Shown here in pieces: positions 13,115 through 26,345 of a stretch of DNA of 64,000 bases (position 1 is its first letter; each line of letters begins with the position of its first letter). A program made the translations under genes and the position numbers. Source of the DNA: Sipunculus nudus (lineage: Eukaryota > Annelida > Sipuncula > Golfingiida > Sipunculidae). The DNA lies in the NCBI GenBank assembly GCA_026874595.1, contig CM049315.1, forward strand, positions 14,473,664 to 14,537,663, written 5' to 3'. Below the pieces are notes generated by a model, which searched no databases, had not been told where the DNA came from, and saw only the letters and a program-made list of their open reading frames with translations.

Positions 13115-13925
13115 TGTTACATGTATCTGATTTTTATGCGCATGGCTTGACATGTGCCTGGCGTTCTGATTCGTGTTAGGCGCAAGCCCTGTGCGTTGCT
13201 GTGGGAATCGCACTTGTTTAACTCTGGCTTACCCGCAGAGTGTAGGGACACAGAGTGTTCAGTGTAGTCTAAAAGTTTCGAATTGGTTCTTGGAAGGTTC
13301 CGGACTAGAAGCTTCTAGACTTCGGGGGAAAAAGCTATAAACAGGGGATGTGTTTGGAGCCGGTAGAAAGGAAAAACCAACGGTCACTAAAGGGTGCGAC
13401 TTTCTCGTCAGTCGTGGGAATTATTCCGATAATTTCATAGTTACAGATATTCTTTAGACTTTATACAGACTTTATACAGATTTATACAGATTGTCTTCAG
13501 TTTGCCTTTGGGATTTTACCTGAACTTTACTTCTGAATTACAACAGATTGTCTTCGAGATTTAGTTGGACTATTCACCGGGAGGATTTACTTGAACTGTT
13601 CACGTGGATTATTTGTGCTCTTGTAAGACTGTGACAGTTGTGATATCCAGAAATCAAAGTCTAGGAACCGGACTCTAGTGATGTATATTTTTAATATTGT
13701 TATGTCTTAAATACTGTGTAATTGTATTGATTTTGTGTATTGTAATGTTAGGATTGTTCTAAGAATAGATTATAATTGTTTGTTAACAAAACAAACACTG
13801 ATTTCTTTATTCATTCTCCTAGACATTTCATGCTGCCTAGTGTTGCGGAATCTATTTTTTTATCTGCATAACAAAAATGTATGCTCGTCACGATTACGTG
13901 ATCTGTTATTATTAGGTCCGTAACA
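13115..13925 (+). mobile_element. Solo LTR with heat-shock-type promoter (copy 1)
   Basis: Ends in short inverted repeats TGTTAC...GTAACA and is bracketed by the direct repeat AGTA (13111-13114 and 13926-13929), as expected of an integrated LTR. It contains a TATA box (TATAAA at 13336-13341) directly downstream of clustered heat-shock elements (13285-13325). Its sequence before and after the TATA box is shared with the copy at 61.0-61.6 kb on the opposite strand, and the part up to the TATA box with that at 38.3-38.7 kb. No gag or pol sequence lies beside it. Copy 1 is longer than the others, suggesting an internal insertion near its 3' end. Confidence 0.75.
13285..13341 (+). promoter_or_regulatory. 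Heat-shock elements plus TATA box inside LTR copy 1
   Basis: GGAAGGTTCC is a GAAnnTTC dimer and AGAAGCTTCTAGA extends it to a three-unit nGAAnnTTCnnGA array. TATAAA follows 12 to 15 bases later in the context AAGCTATAAACAGGGG. This arrangement is the one known from hsp70-type promoters. Activity is inferred, not shown. Confidence 0.6.
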
Positions 13926-15321
13926 AGTAAAACTTAAATATATAGTTATTTTTTGTTGCCTCCATGGCCAATACTAAATGTTGGGCACAAAATGCCATCG
14001 GGCGGATAATTGTCTAATTATAATTTTTAATTGTTATAAATGCACCCTTACAGACCTGTATTCTCAGACGGTTAGACATTGCAAGCTTTCACCTCCTTGC
14101 CTAACTGAATCACTTCAAGTGGCGACAGCAGTTATTGGGTTCCTTCCCGGAATTTAAATGCCAGAGTGGCAATGAGTCATTGCGCTTTCCAATGCTATCG
14201 GGCAACAAGGGGCACCAACAAGACCTAAAACATGACGTAATCATATGCTAATGAGAATAAATCTTTACTCCTCAAACGATCATGTGACTGACATCAGAAA
14301 GATCGTATGGGTGACATACTATATGCAAATCAGAATGAAACTCAGCTCCTTCTATGGTCGCTTACCGTAAAAAAGCGCAAATGGTTTTGTCATATCACTG
14401 GAGAAGCCGTCATATGAATCAATCCATATGTTCCTTAGCCCCTCTCATCGAAGCATGGGGTCACTTCTGTTGTACATATTATAGAAGAAAATTTAGTAGC
14501 TGATATCCGATCAGGACTATGGTCTAACCCCCTCTAGAAACCCAATGTACCTTATTTGTTATTCACACAGTCAGTCATTTTGCAAACAATTATTTTACAA
14601 TCTGTGCAATACGCTCTTTACACAGCGCTTTACCTATAGGCCTACTACCTATATCGTAAGCGCTGTTTGTTATGACCTCGTATCCTGAATTGCTACACCA
14701 GAGGGGAGCCCTGTATTTTTGTCCAATCAGATTAGACCTTGTGCTGGAAGAAACAGCCAAGCGAGGAATACACGGAGCCAATGTTGTTCATTTCGTTTTG
14801 AGTGACAGCTTATTGCCCCGGTAACCGTCTGAACATGTTACAGGCTCAGAGAGAATGGCACTAGACGTGGTTTGCTTAGGGCTTTGGGCACATAGGATGC
14901 CCGGCCGGTGAGCTGTAATTCAATCGAAACATAACAACATAGGCTGCGTGCACACCTCGCTGGCTGGTTTCAGTTCTGCAGACAACATATACATGGCTAC
15001 GCTAACACAGTCATAATGTCATAATCGAATCGGTCGATGATGCGAGAATGCAGAGGGAGCAATTAAAATTCGACCATTAACTGTCATCAAGCGGCGCTTG
15101 AAGCGCAGTTATGGGCGGAGCCAGGATGCTTGTCGAGTGTTTGTTTATTGGCATCTGGTTGCTGCTTGTCTCATCATACGCACTTTTTTTCAGCGGACAA
15201 CGGATCGCCATCTGGTGTCTAAATGTATCATAAACGGTCAAAGCAGGCAGCGTGAAAATAAGTTGCTTCTTTAGAAGCGCAAGATATCCGCTGCCTCGGG
15301 AGCGTATCTGTGCAATATTCC

Positions 15322-15324
<3 letters not shown>

Positions 15325-15380
<56 letters not shown>
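15325..15380. repeat. (AT)n microsatellite
   Basis: About 28 uninterrupted AT units in intergenic DNA. Confidence 0.95.
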
Positions 15381-15385
<5 letters not shown>

Positions 15386-16289
15386 ATAGGCCTTGGATTC
15401 ACAGCATGAAGGGGGCTTTTCAACATCAGTTGACCATTTCTATGTAAAACCATACTTAAACATATTCTTCAAAGAGGCGTCATTCGGGATTTTGTTTGCA
15501 TTGTTTTCATTTACTTCACGAAATAATATTTTAGATGTCGGGTTAATATATCGAAACCATGAAAAAATTACGTGTTCTGTATCAACCGGCGGGAATTCAA
15601 AGGCTCCTAGCGCTGCAAATCAAAGCAGAGATAAAAAGTAGCCAAGCGCACGGTTCTATGTGGCCAGACATTAATGCAGTCATATAACTACTTAATCAAA
15701 TCTTACGTGACCTAATCTCACGTGGCTATTTGTTTTAGCGTTAGGCTATTTGTTTTAGCAAGCGTCTATTTGTCTTAGTGTTCTTACGCTATCACTCCAC
15801 AGTTTTGGCTAGGAAGCCAGGTGATATACTCCATTATGAACACATGAACACTATGGCGTCAAAGGTAAGTTGACCACGGGATTAAGGTTTAGGGATGCAT
15901 GGCGATACTTCTGGTGAACGACCACAGTTCTTATTTGACATTCATTAAGATCTTTATTTGTTTTACCATCAAAAGTCAGGATTTGGGATTATAGTATCAC
16001 GCTGGACACAGAAAGCTTTAATATCAGTTATGTTTAGCTGTATGGCCGCTCTGCTTGAAATAACTTGCGCGCCTCCTCTACTGTTTACTAATTCGTGTTA
16101 TTTGCTGAACACCTCGTCAATTCTCTCGCCAAAAGCAAATTAATTGTATTATAATCTGTAGGCCCAACTTGCCTCCTTACACCATAACCAAGCCAAAAGG
16201 TTAAACGCCTGTCTTTGACGGGTCGTATTATGTTTTACAAACGGGCAGTCGCGCCGTCCTTCCGTCCATCTGTTAACTTTTCGTTTGGT

Positions 16290-16345
16290 TGCGAAAACTA
16301 ACTAGGGCTTTGATGGGTTCGATTCCCGGCATAATCCATGCATAT
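16290..16345 (+). mobile_element. tRNA-like fragment (B-box half)
   Basis: GGGTTCGATTCCCGGC is an excellent tRNA T-arm/B-box, but the upstream sequence gives no convincing D-arm or anticodon arm. Probably a truncated tRNA-derived SINE. Confidence 0.35.
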
Positions 16346-16789
16346 AAAATGAGATCAGAGATCAGAGGTCACCAGTGGAGCCGTGATGATCAGAGATTAG
16401 CAGTGGAGCCTTGGCGACTTACAAAAAATTCTGACGAATTTTCATAATGCTCATTATAAATTATAAGCAATACAGTTTCTCACCTGAAATAAATTCTCGC
16501 CAAAATTAACACATATTTTGATTTTTAAGGTCAGAGGTCACAAGACACAGGACGGCCGTTTAATGCACCATTGCCGTGCTCATTGTCCTTTGTCAATACC
16601 TTGGTTTTAAACCCTAGATAAATATGGACTCATTAGTGGTTTCGGGTGTCATTTGCAATGTCATTTGAAGACCCATATTTAGCTACCCACTTTAAGGATA
16701 AGCAAAATTAATACATGTACTTCATTGCTTCTCAAACTGGTACAGAAACACTCATCGAAATTTTTCTTTTTTCAAGTCGATAACAATTT

Positions 16790-17114
16790 TGATCGATAAA
16801 AAAGATATTCTACATCCAGCTGGTACTATATGCGCCCATCTGACTAATAGAGTGTTAAAGTCATGCCCTTTCACACAGTTTGCAGAATATAGGAAGCAGA
16901 ATTTCGAACCCTATAGCTCTGAGAATATAGGTGACCTCATTTCAAGTTTCCAAGGAAATCCTTTATGGACCTATATGGGTGTTCAGTAAGAATTTCGTAG
17001 GTCCAGCGGTTACGATTTGTGCCTTATTAACGGACGACCGAGCGGATGGACAGACGACGGACAAAGAGTGATCGCTATAGCTTAGATGGCTTACAGTCAG
17101 CTGAGCTAAAAACC
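16790..17114 (+). repeat. Single unit of dispersed tandem-repeat element with GAGTGATCGCTATAGCT end
   Basis: Shares with the 33.0-34.4 kb array the phrases CCTATAGCTC...GGATATNGGT, AGGTCCAGCGGTTACGATTTGTGCC, GGACAGACGACGGACAAAGAGTGATCGCTA and the terminal CAGCTGAGCTAAAA. Only one unit is present here. It is followed by two ATGGCNGCC motifs. Confidence 0.6.
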
Positions 17115-17850
17115 AAGATGGCAGCCAATATGGCGGCCCAGAATGGGCTTTTTTCTTAAAGGGGCCATGTATTAGGGGGAGTTTTTAATTCAGTAGTATT
17201 ATGGCCTCCACATCGGTCACCATTTTGTATTATACATCGTGCGACCCCTTTTTATTAAATCTGGTAAACATAAAAATGTGCTTATCTTATTTAATTCATT
17301 TCGGAGAACCATCATGGGCCCATTGTTAATTTAAATGTCATATAATCACCTTCGCTTAAACCTTTTTATTAATAAAGTGGTCCATCCAGGGTTCAGTTTC
17401 ACTAATAGAAAGAGGCTGAATGTCTGTACATGCATACACTGATCATTGGTTTCCCTTGCATGTTACATTTTATGTTTTTGATTGAGCGGTCCTATTTGGA
17501 ATAAAAACACGGTTCATATATGTTGGTTTTAAGATCTTTTGACAACGTGCCGTGTCTCGGTTTTGGGGAGGCACGAATTGTTGAATGATTTGGATTTTTT
17601 TTTTCAGAAGAAAGAATTAAATAACACAAGAAATAAGTCATTTGATAACGAACCTTTCCCTGTGGATTTTTTTGTTTGTTTTCAGAAACTGCCCACTACC
17701 GTTGAATGCGAGATTCCAAGCAGCCACCACGGAGCTCTCATTGGCGAAGGTGGATCATGAATTCAAGAGTTTTCAAGAAAATAAAACGCCCCTGTCAAGT
17801 TTCAGAAGGAACCAGCAGAACGGAAGAATAACTAACATGATCTTGGTAAA

Positions 17851-17853
<3 letters not shown>

Positions 17854-17903
<50 letters not shown>

Positions 17904-17998
17904 CCACATTCACCTGATGATCGGGTCGCATCCCGTGAAACAGACTGTTGTGAATTAACTTTGTTGTTTTTCTTCAGAGTAATATATATATATATATA
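17854..17998. repeat. Two (TA)n microsatellites
   Basis: A 49-bp (AT)n run at 17854-17902 lies directly after the first KH exon relic, and a shorter one at about 17981-17998. Confidence 0.9.
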
Positions 17999-19539
17999 TT
18001 CTGTTAAGATGTGTAAAATTTAACGCGGTTCCGTGAACCGATAGACGTCACCGAGTACGGGCTTGAATCAGAGTTGGTTGGTCAGAGCGTCTTAAATTAG
18101 TTATATAACTTGCCGCCAGGTCGCAACACCTTTCTTAACCGTTGCGATACAGCTAGAGCAAATTTGATGACTCTCTCTGCAGGAGCAATTAAGTCTCAAC
18201 AAGTGCAAAACTTGAAGAATGAATATCCCTCTATAAGCAAAATACACCAAAGAAAAATTAAGTGATATGGATATACTGCTCGGTTTGAATATCGGTTTGC
18301 AAAACGTATGACTGCCAAATTTAATTATACAAATTTGTTAACCCTGTGTCAGTAAATATATATATGGTCAATATATTGTCCAAGTGTTAATTCCGTGTAA
18401 GTACAGAAGTATACATATGTAACAAATATTCAGCTGTGTAGTAATAAATAAAAAATGCATCAATTGTGAATATGGAAAACGGGTGGAAAAATCCTGAAAT
18501 GAAAGTAAAAAAAAAAAGTGTCTGGTGTCACTGTTCCGAAATAACCGATCAGACTCTTGCCGTTATACCTGTTACAGGTGATCTTGATAAATGAAATTAT
18601 GACGACGAAGACCGCGTGATAATCGGGAGTTATGAGGACTGTCATACAGCAAAAGAAGCCTTACTGGTAAGAAAAGGTGGTACAGGTGTTTCTCATTGAA
18701 ACGTCTTGTCACCCCATTTAGCCTTATGACAGTCGAAGAATTAAATAACACACGATGCAATCTATTTACATTAATCGTACCCCTTTAAAATAAATAATTA
18801 TAACAAGTGTAGTCTGCCTAATTTTTCAAGAAGACTGCCTTCCAAGCTTAACAACTGGGAAAAAATTAAGCAGACTCAGTTTCGAAAGCCTTGTTTCTAT
18901 TAGAATAAGTTTATGTCTAGACATTTTTGCTTTTTTCTTGCAGGCCTTATGTGAAACATGTGAATTCATTGTTCCAAATAGACATCACGGGGTTATTATT
19001 GGAAAGAAGGACATCAAATCAAAGAACTACGCAAGAAATACAAAGTGACAATCATTGTTCCTGAAAGGGGACGAGGTAAGCACAACTTTGTTCAATACTA
19101 TTGATAATTTTGTCAACATAAATTAAACGATTTTTTTTTATTTTCCCTTGTGCTGACTGGCTTTAGTTAATTTATTTTCATACATAGGATAACTATTACA
19201 TCGCTAATATGGCGCAAATTACGTTCACTTATTTCGCTTTGAACTCTTGTGTTTGTTGTTAGGATATCTAGTTTCGCTGTGTGGTAAAAGTATTGTTTAC
19301 ATCTCGTTTTCCCTGATCTAACAATGAACAAAATAAATTCCATAACACTCTAAAAACTGAGGACATGTTTCATTTTTCTATTTAAAACACCGTTCTGTCC
19401 CATTTTTCGAAACATGTTTCCAGCATGTTTCATGACTCACTGATGTTTCAACGGTCAAAACATGTTTTTAATCCTCTTGAAACATGTTTTTATATCAAAC
19501 ATGTTTCGCACACGGAGAAAATTTCAATGACAGTAAGGT

Positions 19540-19978
19540 AAAACATGTCTCTGTGTTACATGTTTTTATATGAAATATGTCGCATATAAGACGTCTTAAG
19601 ACATGTTTCATTTTTCATAAAACATGTAACTATTTAAAACGTTTGTTTAGCCTAAAACGTGTAGTTGTCCCATTTTTCGAAACATGTTTTCCCCTAAGAA
19701 ACATGTTTTAAACTAAGAGTAAAACATGTCTCAGTGTTACATGTCTTTATGTGAAATATGTCACATATAAGACATGTTTTAAGGCATGTTTCACTTTTCA
19801 TAAAACATGTTACTATTTAAAATGTCTGTTAGGCCTAAACGTGTAGTTGTCCCATTTTTCGAAACATGTGTTTTCCAAAAAACATGTTTTAACTTAGAGT
19901 AAAACATGTCTCAGTTTTACATGTTTTTATATGAAATGTGTTTCATATGAAACATGCTTAAAGACATGTTTCATTGTT
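19540..19978. repeat. ~180-bp tandem repeat, 2.4 copies
   Basis: Units begin with AAAACATGTCTC at 19540, 19721 and 19901. Each contains several ACATGTTT/AAACATG words and the phrase GTCCCATTTTTCGAAACATG. It forms the left subterminal zone of the large TIR element. Confidence 0.85.
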
Positions 19979-22900
19979 CCAAGAAAAAATATATAACATT
20001 TGCCCATCAAAGGCATATTTGCATTTGCATCATGTCTCAATAATGTCTACAATATATAAATATCAAGCTCAGAGGAACCTTCATTAAATGATTATCTTCT
20101 TAAATTTCCCAGATCAAATAATAAATAGCCAGGTGCTGAAGATGAAACCTTATCTATCATGACTCATAACTTTTCCTAAATCATTTTAAAAGGCATGAAC
20201 TCTTGTCTCAAAAGATGAAAAAAAGAATATTTTGTACATCATTATATTTAAGATGGGCAATGCTGATAGTCTGATGGCAGTTCCTTGCTTCTACAACATT
20301 TTGGCTAGTTTAAAAATGCTTGGAATAAAATGTGGATTACATAATACAGACCTATATCAGAAAAGGTCATGTAAATTATATTTGAAATAACAGTTTTCTG
20401 TAAGTCTTCTTTTAAAATAGATGTAGTCATGCACATCAACAGCAACCTAACTACTATTTACATGACAGACCATGATTAAATAAGATCAGATTTATTTAGT
20501 ATCTATTTAAATATCTGTTGTCTGCATGTAATATTTATCATATCAATACTGAATGTACCTGTACTGGTACAATTTTGTCTTCCCCATAGCTGTATACACA
20601 AATATTATAAACTATGAATTACAACAATTGTTAATCTAGCAAACCTAATCTGAACTGCTGAACAATGATTAACAAGGGACTTGTTGGTCATGGGGCTCAG
20701 CTGGAATTGGTAACGAAAATATCTGAATAAAATCCTAGTAAACAGAAATGAGGCAATATTTTATTTTTTATTTATATTTTTAAAATGTTCAGCATATAAA
20801 TATACATACAATATGCTCTACCGAGTTGTATTACTTACACATTTGGTGTGTTTGATGTGGACTGTATAATTTTATCGACAACATGAAAGATGCTGGAGCC
20901 TCCCTTGATCACACATTTGTATATCAGTATTTCAACTAGCTGAATGTAATATGCATGTAATAATACCCACTGGGACTGTCTAGAACCCTTTGAAATATAT
21001 AATAAGGAAGAAAGTGGAGGTGAGCTAAAGTATAATAATGCACATTTAATTTAATAATTGCAATAAGGTAAAAAAAAATGGTGATGAAACGATCCATTTG
21101 ATTAAGAAAAAAACTTAATAAATATTTCTAAAAACTGGTTAACATATTGCCAGTTTAGGTAAAATGAAATAATTTGAACGTTTACTCAGTATACCTGACT
21201 GCGAGCACAAGTGTTATGCACACTAATGCCCAGCCAGCTTAGGGGATTTGAATGAAATTGGATAATGTATACACCAATTTGCAAGTTTTATTTCAATATT
21301 TTATTTCAAAAATTTAATTTATTTAGGAAATCAACTTAGTTGACAATTCAAGAGAAACAGATTCAAAACATTTAAATAATGGCTCAAAGTAGCTGCTCTC
21401 ATAGCTTTAACTTATTATAAATAAGTTTAAACCTATTACAATTTACAACTGAAAATTTAAAATACAGCTTGTAGAAAACTGGCATTTAATTATAAACACA
21501 TAAAACCCAAGGAGTCGTAGTCAGGGAGCTAAAAACTGTAAAGTTGAACAATTATTTTATTAAAAAAACCTCTTTAAAAGTTGCTCTTGAATTTTCTAAT
21601 AGTTACAAGAACATTTTAGTGTATAAGTTCAAATTTTATTAACATTTACATTTCTTTCTTCTTCCAAATGAAAACTTGAAGCATGCATTTTATTTTACGA
21701 GTATTCAATTTTTATATGGAGTATATATTCCTTTTAGATATTTTTTTTATGATGGACAGTTTTCTAGAATCTGACCAAACACATCCTGAAGCAGAAAACA
21801 ACTTAGGATTACCAGCATAATATCTTTCTGATAAAATGCAAATTATATGTACCGATACATTAAATTTTTGCATGAACTATGTGTAACAACTGCAAATATC
21901 ACAATTATATTAAGCTGACTGTATAACATTGTATCTGTTTTAGAAGGTAGCAACACTGATCTCAGATCTTGAATGAGCATTTACATAATTCAGACATGCC
22001 AATATATTCACTTTAAGTGTTTTCTAGCTTCAGTCTGACTGCAGCAAATATTTTACAGCCAAAAAGTGTAAAATAAATGCAGAAAAGACTGGCATTAACA
22101 AAGTCTCCCATGACTGAAGATTTCTCAGCACTGCAGCATAGTTGAGAGGCACATCAGCTGCTATTCTGATTAGTATATCAAAAGAATCTATCAGAGCAAT
22201 ACTGAAACCACCCTAATTAAACACCTAATACCAAATCCTTGGTTTGTATCACTTACATAAAAATTTTAATTTTGAATCCTAAAACAAGGCCCCTGTCTGT
22301 AAATACTTGAAGCTTTATAAGGTTACAGTTATGCAATCAACCATGACAAATAAAAACTACAAATTACCATATTGCCATATACAGCCTGTACCATCACATT
22401 TGGAACTTTAACATGATCACAAGATCAGTGAAATTCGAGCATACAAATAATGAAATGCATGATAAATCAGCCAGATTGTACAAGATTAACTAACTGTTGT
22501 ATGTTCACAGTGATTCATCAAACACCGTAACACTTAACTTTTCTAAAAGTTGGTTAAATTCAGTTACCATAAAAAAGGGTCATTTTACATATGTGAATAC
22601 TGAAATTCTTTAAACATTTCTTAGAAAATATGTAGAATACTAAGGATGTAACAAAAGAATCAAATACTAAATTATTTTAATGCAGCCACAAACTGTGGAA
22701 GAAGCTTGTAAGAAGTTGACTTGTCCTTGCTAGACACTTTGTTTTCAAGACACTCTTCCTGAAGTGGGTTGAAAAGTTGCATGTATTGTGCTGTGTAAGT
22801 TATATTAAAGGTGCCCATTCACCTTCTTTTGAAAAGAATGTATGTGAATTTGGCTTCCTCTGTGTATATATTAATGATCTAGAGGTAATTTTTGTTGTAA

Positions 22901-24149
22901 AAAATTCTAACAATGATTTTGTGACGTATGTTGGTACTTGTTTTTCTGCAACATGTTTGTAAACACAGCAATGTTGACAAAAGGGAAACACATGTAACCT
23001 AAGGTGGTAGGTTGCATATATGTTGATGTGAAAGCTCATTTGTTGCAAAACGCTATTATCAAAGCTCTAGTTTATCTGGCTTGCTGCCAGATGCCTTTGT
23101 TTTGATTATTTTAGCAAGCCCCAACATATCATAAACACGTTGATTTAAGCTAAACAAGCAGCCTGTGTGCAGTGATATCCACGTTTTCTGGCCTATTTTT
23201 ATGAAAGCTCTAAGGGATAACCTTTAGTTTACAATAGTCAGATAGGTGATTGTGCCCCTTTAAGAATATAGTACCAGCCTAGAAGTAGGTACGAGGTTAT
23301 CCATACTGAACCATTCTTCAATAAATATATGTTCATGGAGTCACTTGAAATAGCACTTGACCTCACTTCTCCATTGTCTATGATAAAACAGGTGTTGGTT
23401 CTGTACCCTCTTGTGTACAAAATGAATCTTCTTTGACATCTTTCTGGAAAAAGGTTTGAAAATTTATCAAAGCTAAATATTGTTATTTCCATGATGAATT
23501 TTGAGAAGAAGAGAAAATAGTATTAACTGTCTGCAGCACAGCTGACAATTCTTACATGCAGCTGCAAAGAAAAACATTGACATCAACTAGATATTGACAC
23601 AAGCCTAACAAGAATAAATAACAGCTATTTATATGGAGGGTTATAAAATAAAAATGTCTACTTCTTATACATTTTATTCAAATACTGCTTACAAATGGTG
23701 ACATAATTATATGATATTTAAGAATAAGTCCTCTTATAGGTACACCTCTCTAATGGAATAATATGAATGTTTACAACAATTGCATCAAAATCCATTAATT
23801 TATCAATGAATTAAATAAAAGACCCCAAAGGAACATAAAGTTGCTGGTTAGCATAATCTGTTGCAAGCATCTGTCATTTATTTATTCAATAGCATTGAAA
23901 AGAACAAGATAAAAACATCACATGTACTATATATTTAATTGAGGATTAAAAATATATATTTTTTTAAATATATTATATGGAAATATGTATACAAGAAAAC
24001 TTCAACTATTACCAACAATTGTACAGGAGGGAAAAATTTGCATATTTGTGTAAAAACCCAGAATTTGGATAAAGTGAAGCAAGAATTACTTAATTAAATA
24101 TTCACTATCCGCCCGAGTTCACTCCAACTTGGGTAAACTGGAAACCACT

Positions 24150-25445
24150 AAACCACCATTTCCACCCATATACCTGCATCCAGCCTTGGTACCCTGGAAA
24201 CCATACCACCATCAATATTTACTCATCCAGCCTGGGTATCCAGACCAGTCCCACCACCAACACCCATGTTCACACATCAAGCCTTGGTATCCTGGACCCC
24301 ATTCCACTAACACCAATGTACTCATCCAGCCTTGTTACCCTAGATCCTAGTCCACTAACACCCATGTACACACATCCAGCCTTGGTACCCTGGACCACAT
24401 TCCACAAACACCTATGAACACACACCCGCCTTTGTACCCTGGAACCCAGTCCACCACCAGTCATGTATTCACACATCCAGCTTTGGTACCCTGGACCCCA
24501 GTCCACCATCAGTCATGTATTCACACATCCAGACTTGGTATCCTGAATCCCATTCCACAAGCACCACCCATATACATGCATCCAGCACTGGTACCCTGGA
24601 CCCTATCCCCCTCCACTACCAATGTGCACACATCCATCCTTGGTAACCTAGACCCCATTCAAACAAACATCTAGGTACACACATCCAGCCTTGGTACCAA
24701 CATCCATGTACACACATCCAGCCTTGGTACCAACATCCATGTACACACATCCAGCCTTGGTACCCTGGACCCCATTCCACCAACATCCATGTACACACAT
24801 CCAGCCTTGGTACCCTGGACCCCATTCCACCAACATCCATGTACACACATCCAACCTTGGTACCCTAGACCCCATTCCACCAACATTCATTTACCACATC
24901 CCGCCTTGGTACCCTGGACCCCATTCCACCAACATCTATGTACACATATCCAGCCTTGGTACCCTGGACCCGAATCCACAAGCACCACAAATGTGCACAC
25001 ATCCAGCATTGGTAACCTGGACCCCATTCCACCAACATCCATGTACACATATCCAGCCTTGGTACCCTGGACCCCATTCCACCAACATCCATGTACACAC
25101 ATCCAACCTTGGTACCCTAGACCCCATTCCACCAACATTCATTTACCACATCCAGCCTTGGTACCCTGGACCCCATTCCACCAACATCCATGTACACACA
25201 TCCAACCTTGGTACCCTAGACCCCATTCCACCAACATTCATTTACCACATCCCGCCTTGGTACCCTGGACCCCATTCCACCAACATCCATGTACACATAT
25301 CCAGCCTTGGTACCCTGGACCCGAATCCACAAGCACCACAAATGTGCACACATCCAGCATTGGTAACCTGGACTCCATTCACACATCCGGCCTTGGTACC
25401 CTGGAACCCATTCCACCATCACAACCCATGTACACACATTCAGCC
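24150..25445. repeat. 50-bp minisatellite with higher-order structure
   Basis: Roughly 25 units built on ACATCCAGCCTTGGTACCCT followed by GGACCCCATTCCACCAACAT. Perfect 50-bp spacing is seen at 24741, 24791 and 24841; units further left are more diverged. A multi-unit block containing the variant CATTTACCACATCC recurs three times (near 24890, 25140, 25240), showing higher-order duplication. The long open frames on both strands arise because the unit lacks stops in all frames; 50 is not a multiple of three, so each copy shifts frame. Confidence 0.95.
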
Positions 25446-26054
25446 TTGATCAGATGCATAAATTACCAATTTTGTTAACTATGTGCCCATGAGGTAGTGT
25501 TTGAACATGTTGCAGACTTTAATCTACACAAATATGATACTGCACATAGTTACAGGTTTTTAATTTGCTAATTTTATCATTCTTATCACAAATTACTTAT
25601 GTCTTCCTTATTCATCTTCAAATTCTTAGTTTCAGTAAAAATGCCTTGAAAAATCTTACAAAATTATCTTTGCATAGCCTACTTCTTAAAACAGCAAAAT
25701 TTTCATCACACGTCACATTTGATCAAGTGCTGTTAAAATAAATATGTTACCTACTCAGCAGTCTATACATGTAAACTAGGGTCCACAATGCTCCTTCTAG
25801 CATCTGTTCTTAAAGGATTCTCAAAGATGTCTCATGGTTATGCCGAATCAAATGGAATCTAGTACAGTAGTTTCTAATAAAAAGCTGCTAATGATCACTT
25901 GCTTTACTTTAAAAAAAATATAAAAACAACATTTCTATTTTAAAGAAACTTTTTTAAAATAAAAAACACTCCAAACTTCAAAGACTGCTACAGTCATTAA
26001 CATTCCTATACTTTCTTGATTGCCCCATCTTAAATGTACCTACTTGAAGGGCCA

Positions 26055-26345
26055 TTAATATAGCGGGGGGGGGGGGGTGGTCCTCCCCACCCTTGTAGAT
26101 TAACTGATGCTACTGCTTAATTGTGTTCTGTACTCACATGGAATAAGTGCACTGGAAAGTCTTATATTCAGGGGCGTGTGTGTGTGTGTGGGGGGGGGGG
26201 GGGGTGAAATGGTCAAAACAGCCCCCCCCCCCCTCCTTTACACTGGCAGTGAATTATTGGCTGTATCCCATTCGCTTTTGAAAAGTGAGGACTTCTTTTT
26301 TGAAATTCCCCCGGGTTAGATCCCCCTCCCCCCCCCCCCCCGTTT
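26055..26345. repeat. G/C-run repeat fragments
   Basis: Alternating runs of G and C with GTGTGTGTGTGTG between them, like the interior of the short TIR element at 533-692. Probably decayed non-autonomous elements inserted in the larger one. Confidence 0.4.

Larger units (their letters stand above)
9585..17685. other. Repeat-rich intergenic region between hydrolase copy 1 and the KH pseudogene
   Basis: No coding gene can be supported. Identifiable content is the TGGCGCCA repeat cluster (10.88-11.76 kb), a SINE-like piece (11.88-12.0 kb), a solo LTR (13.1-13.9 kb), a long (AT)n run (15.3 kb), a tRNA-like fragment (16.3 kb) and a single unit of a tandem-repeat element (16.8-17.1 kb). A nested inverted repeat, AGAGCG...CGCTCT, lies at 12228-12260. 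The 13.95-15.3 kb stretch shows nothing recognisable. Confidence 0.6.

Noticed and set aside
24691-25478. Long overlapping open frames (about 250 and 230 codons) rich in Pro, Trp and His
   Set aside because: They are the 50-bp minisatellite read in different frames; equal-length frames occur on the other strand.
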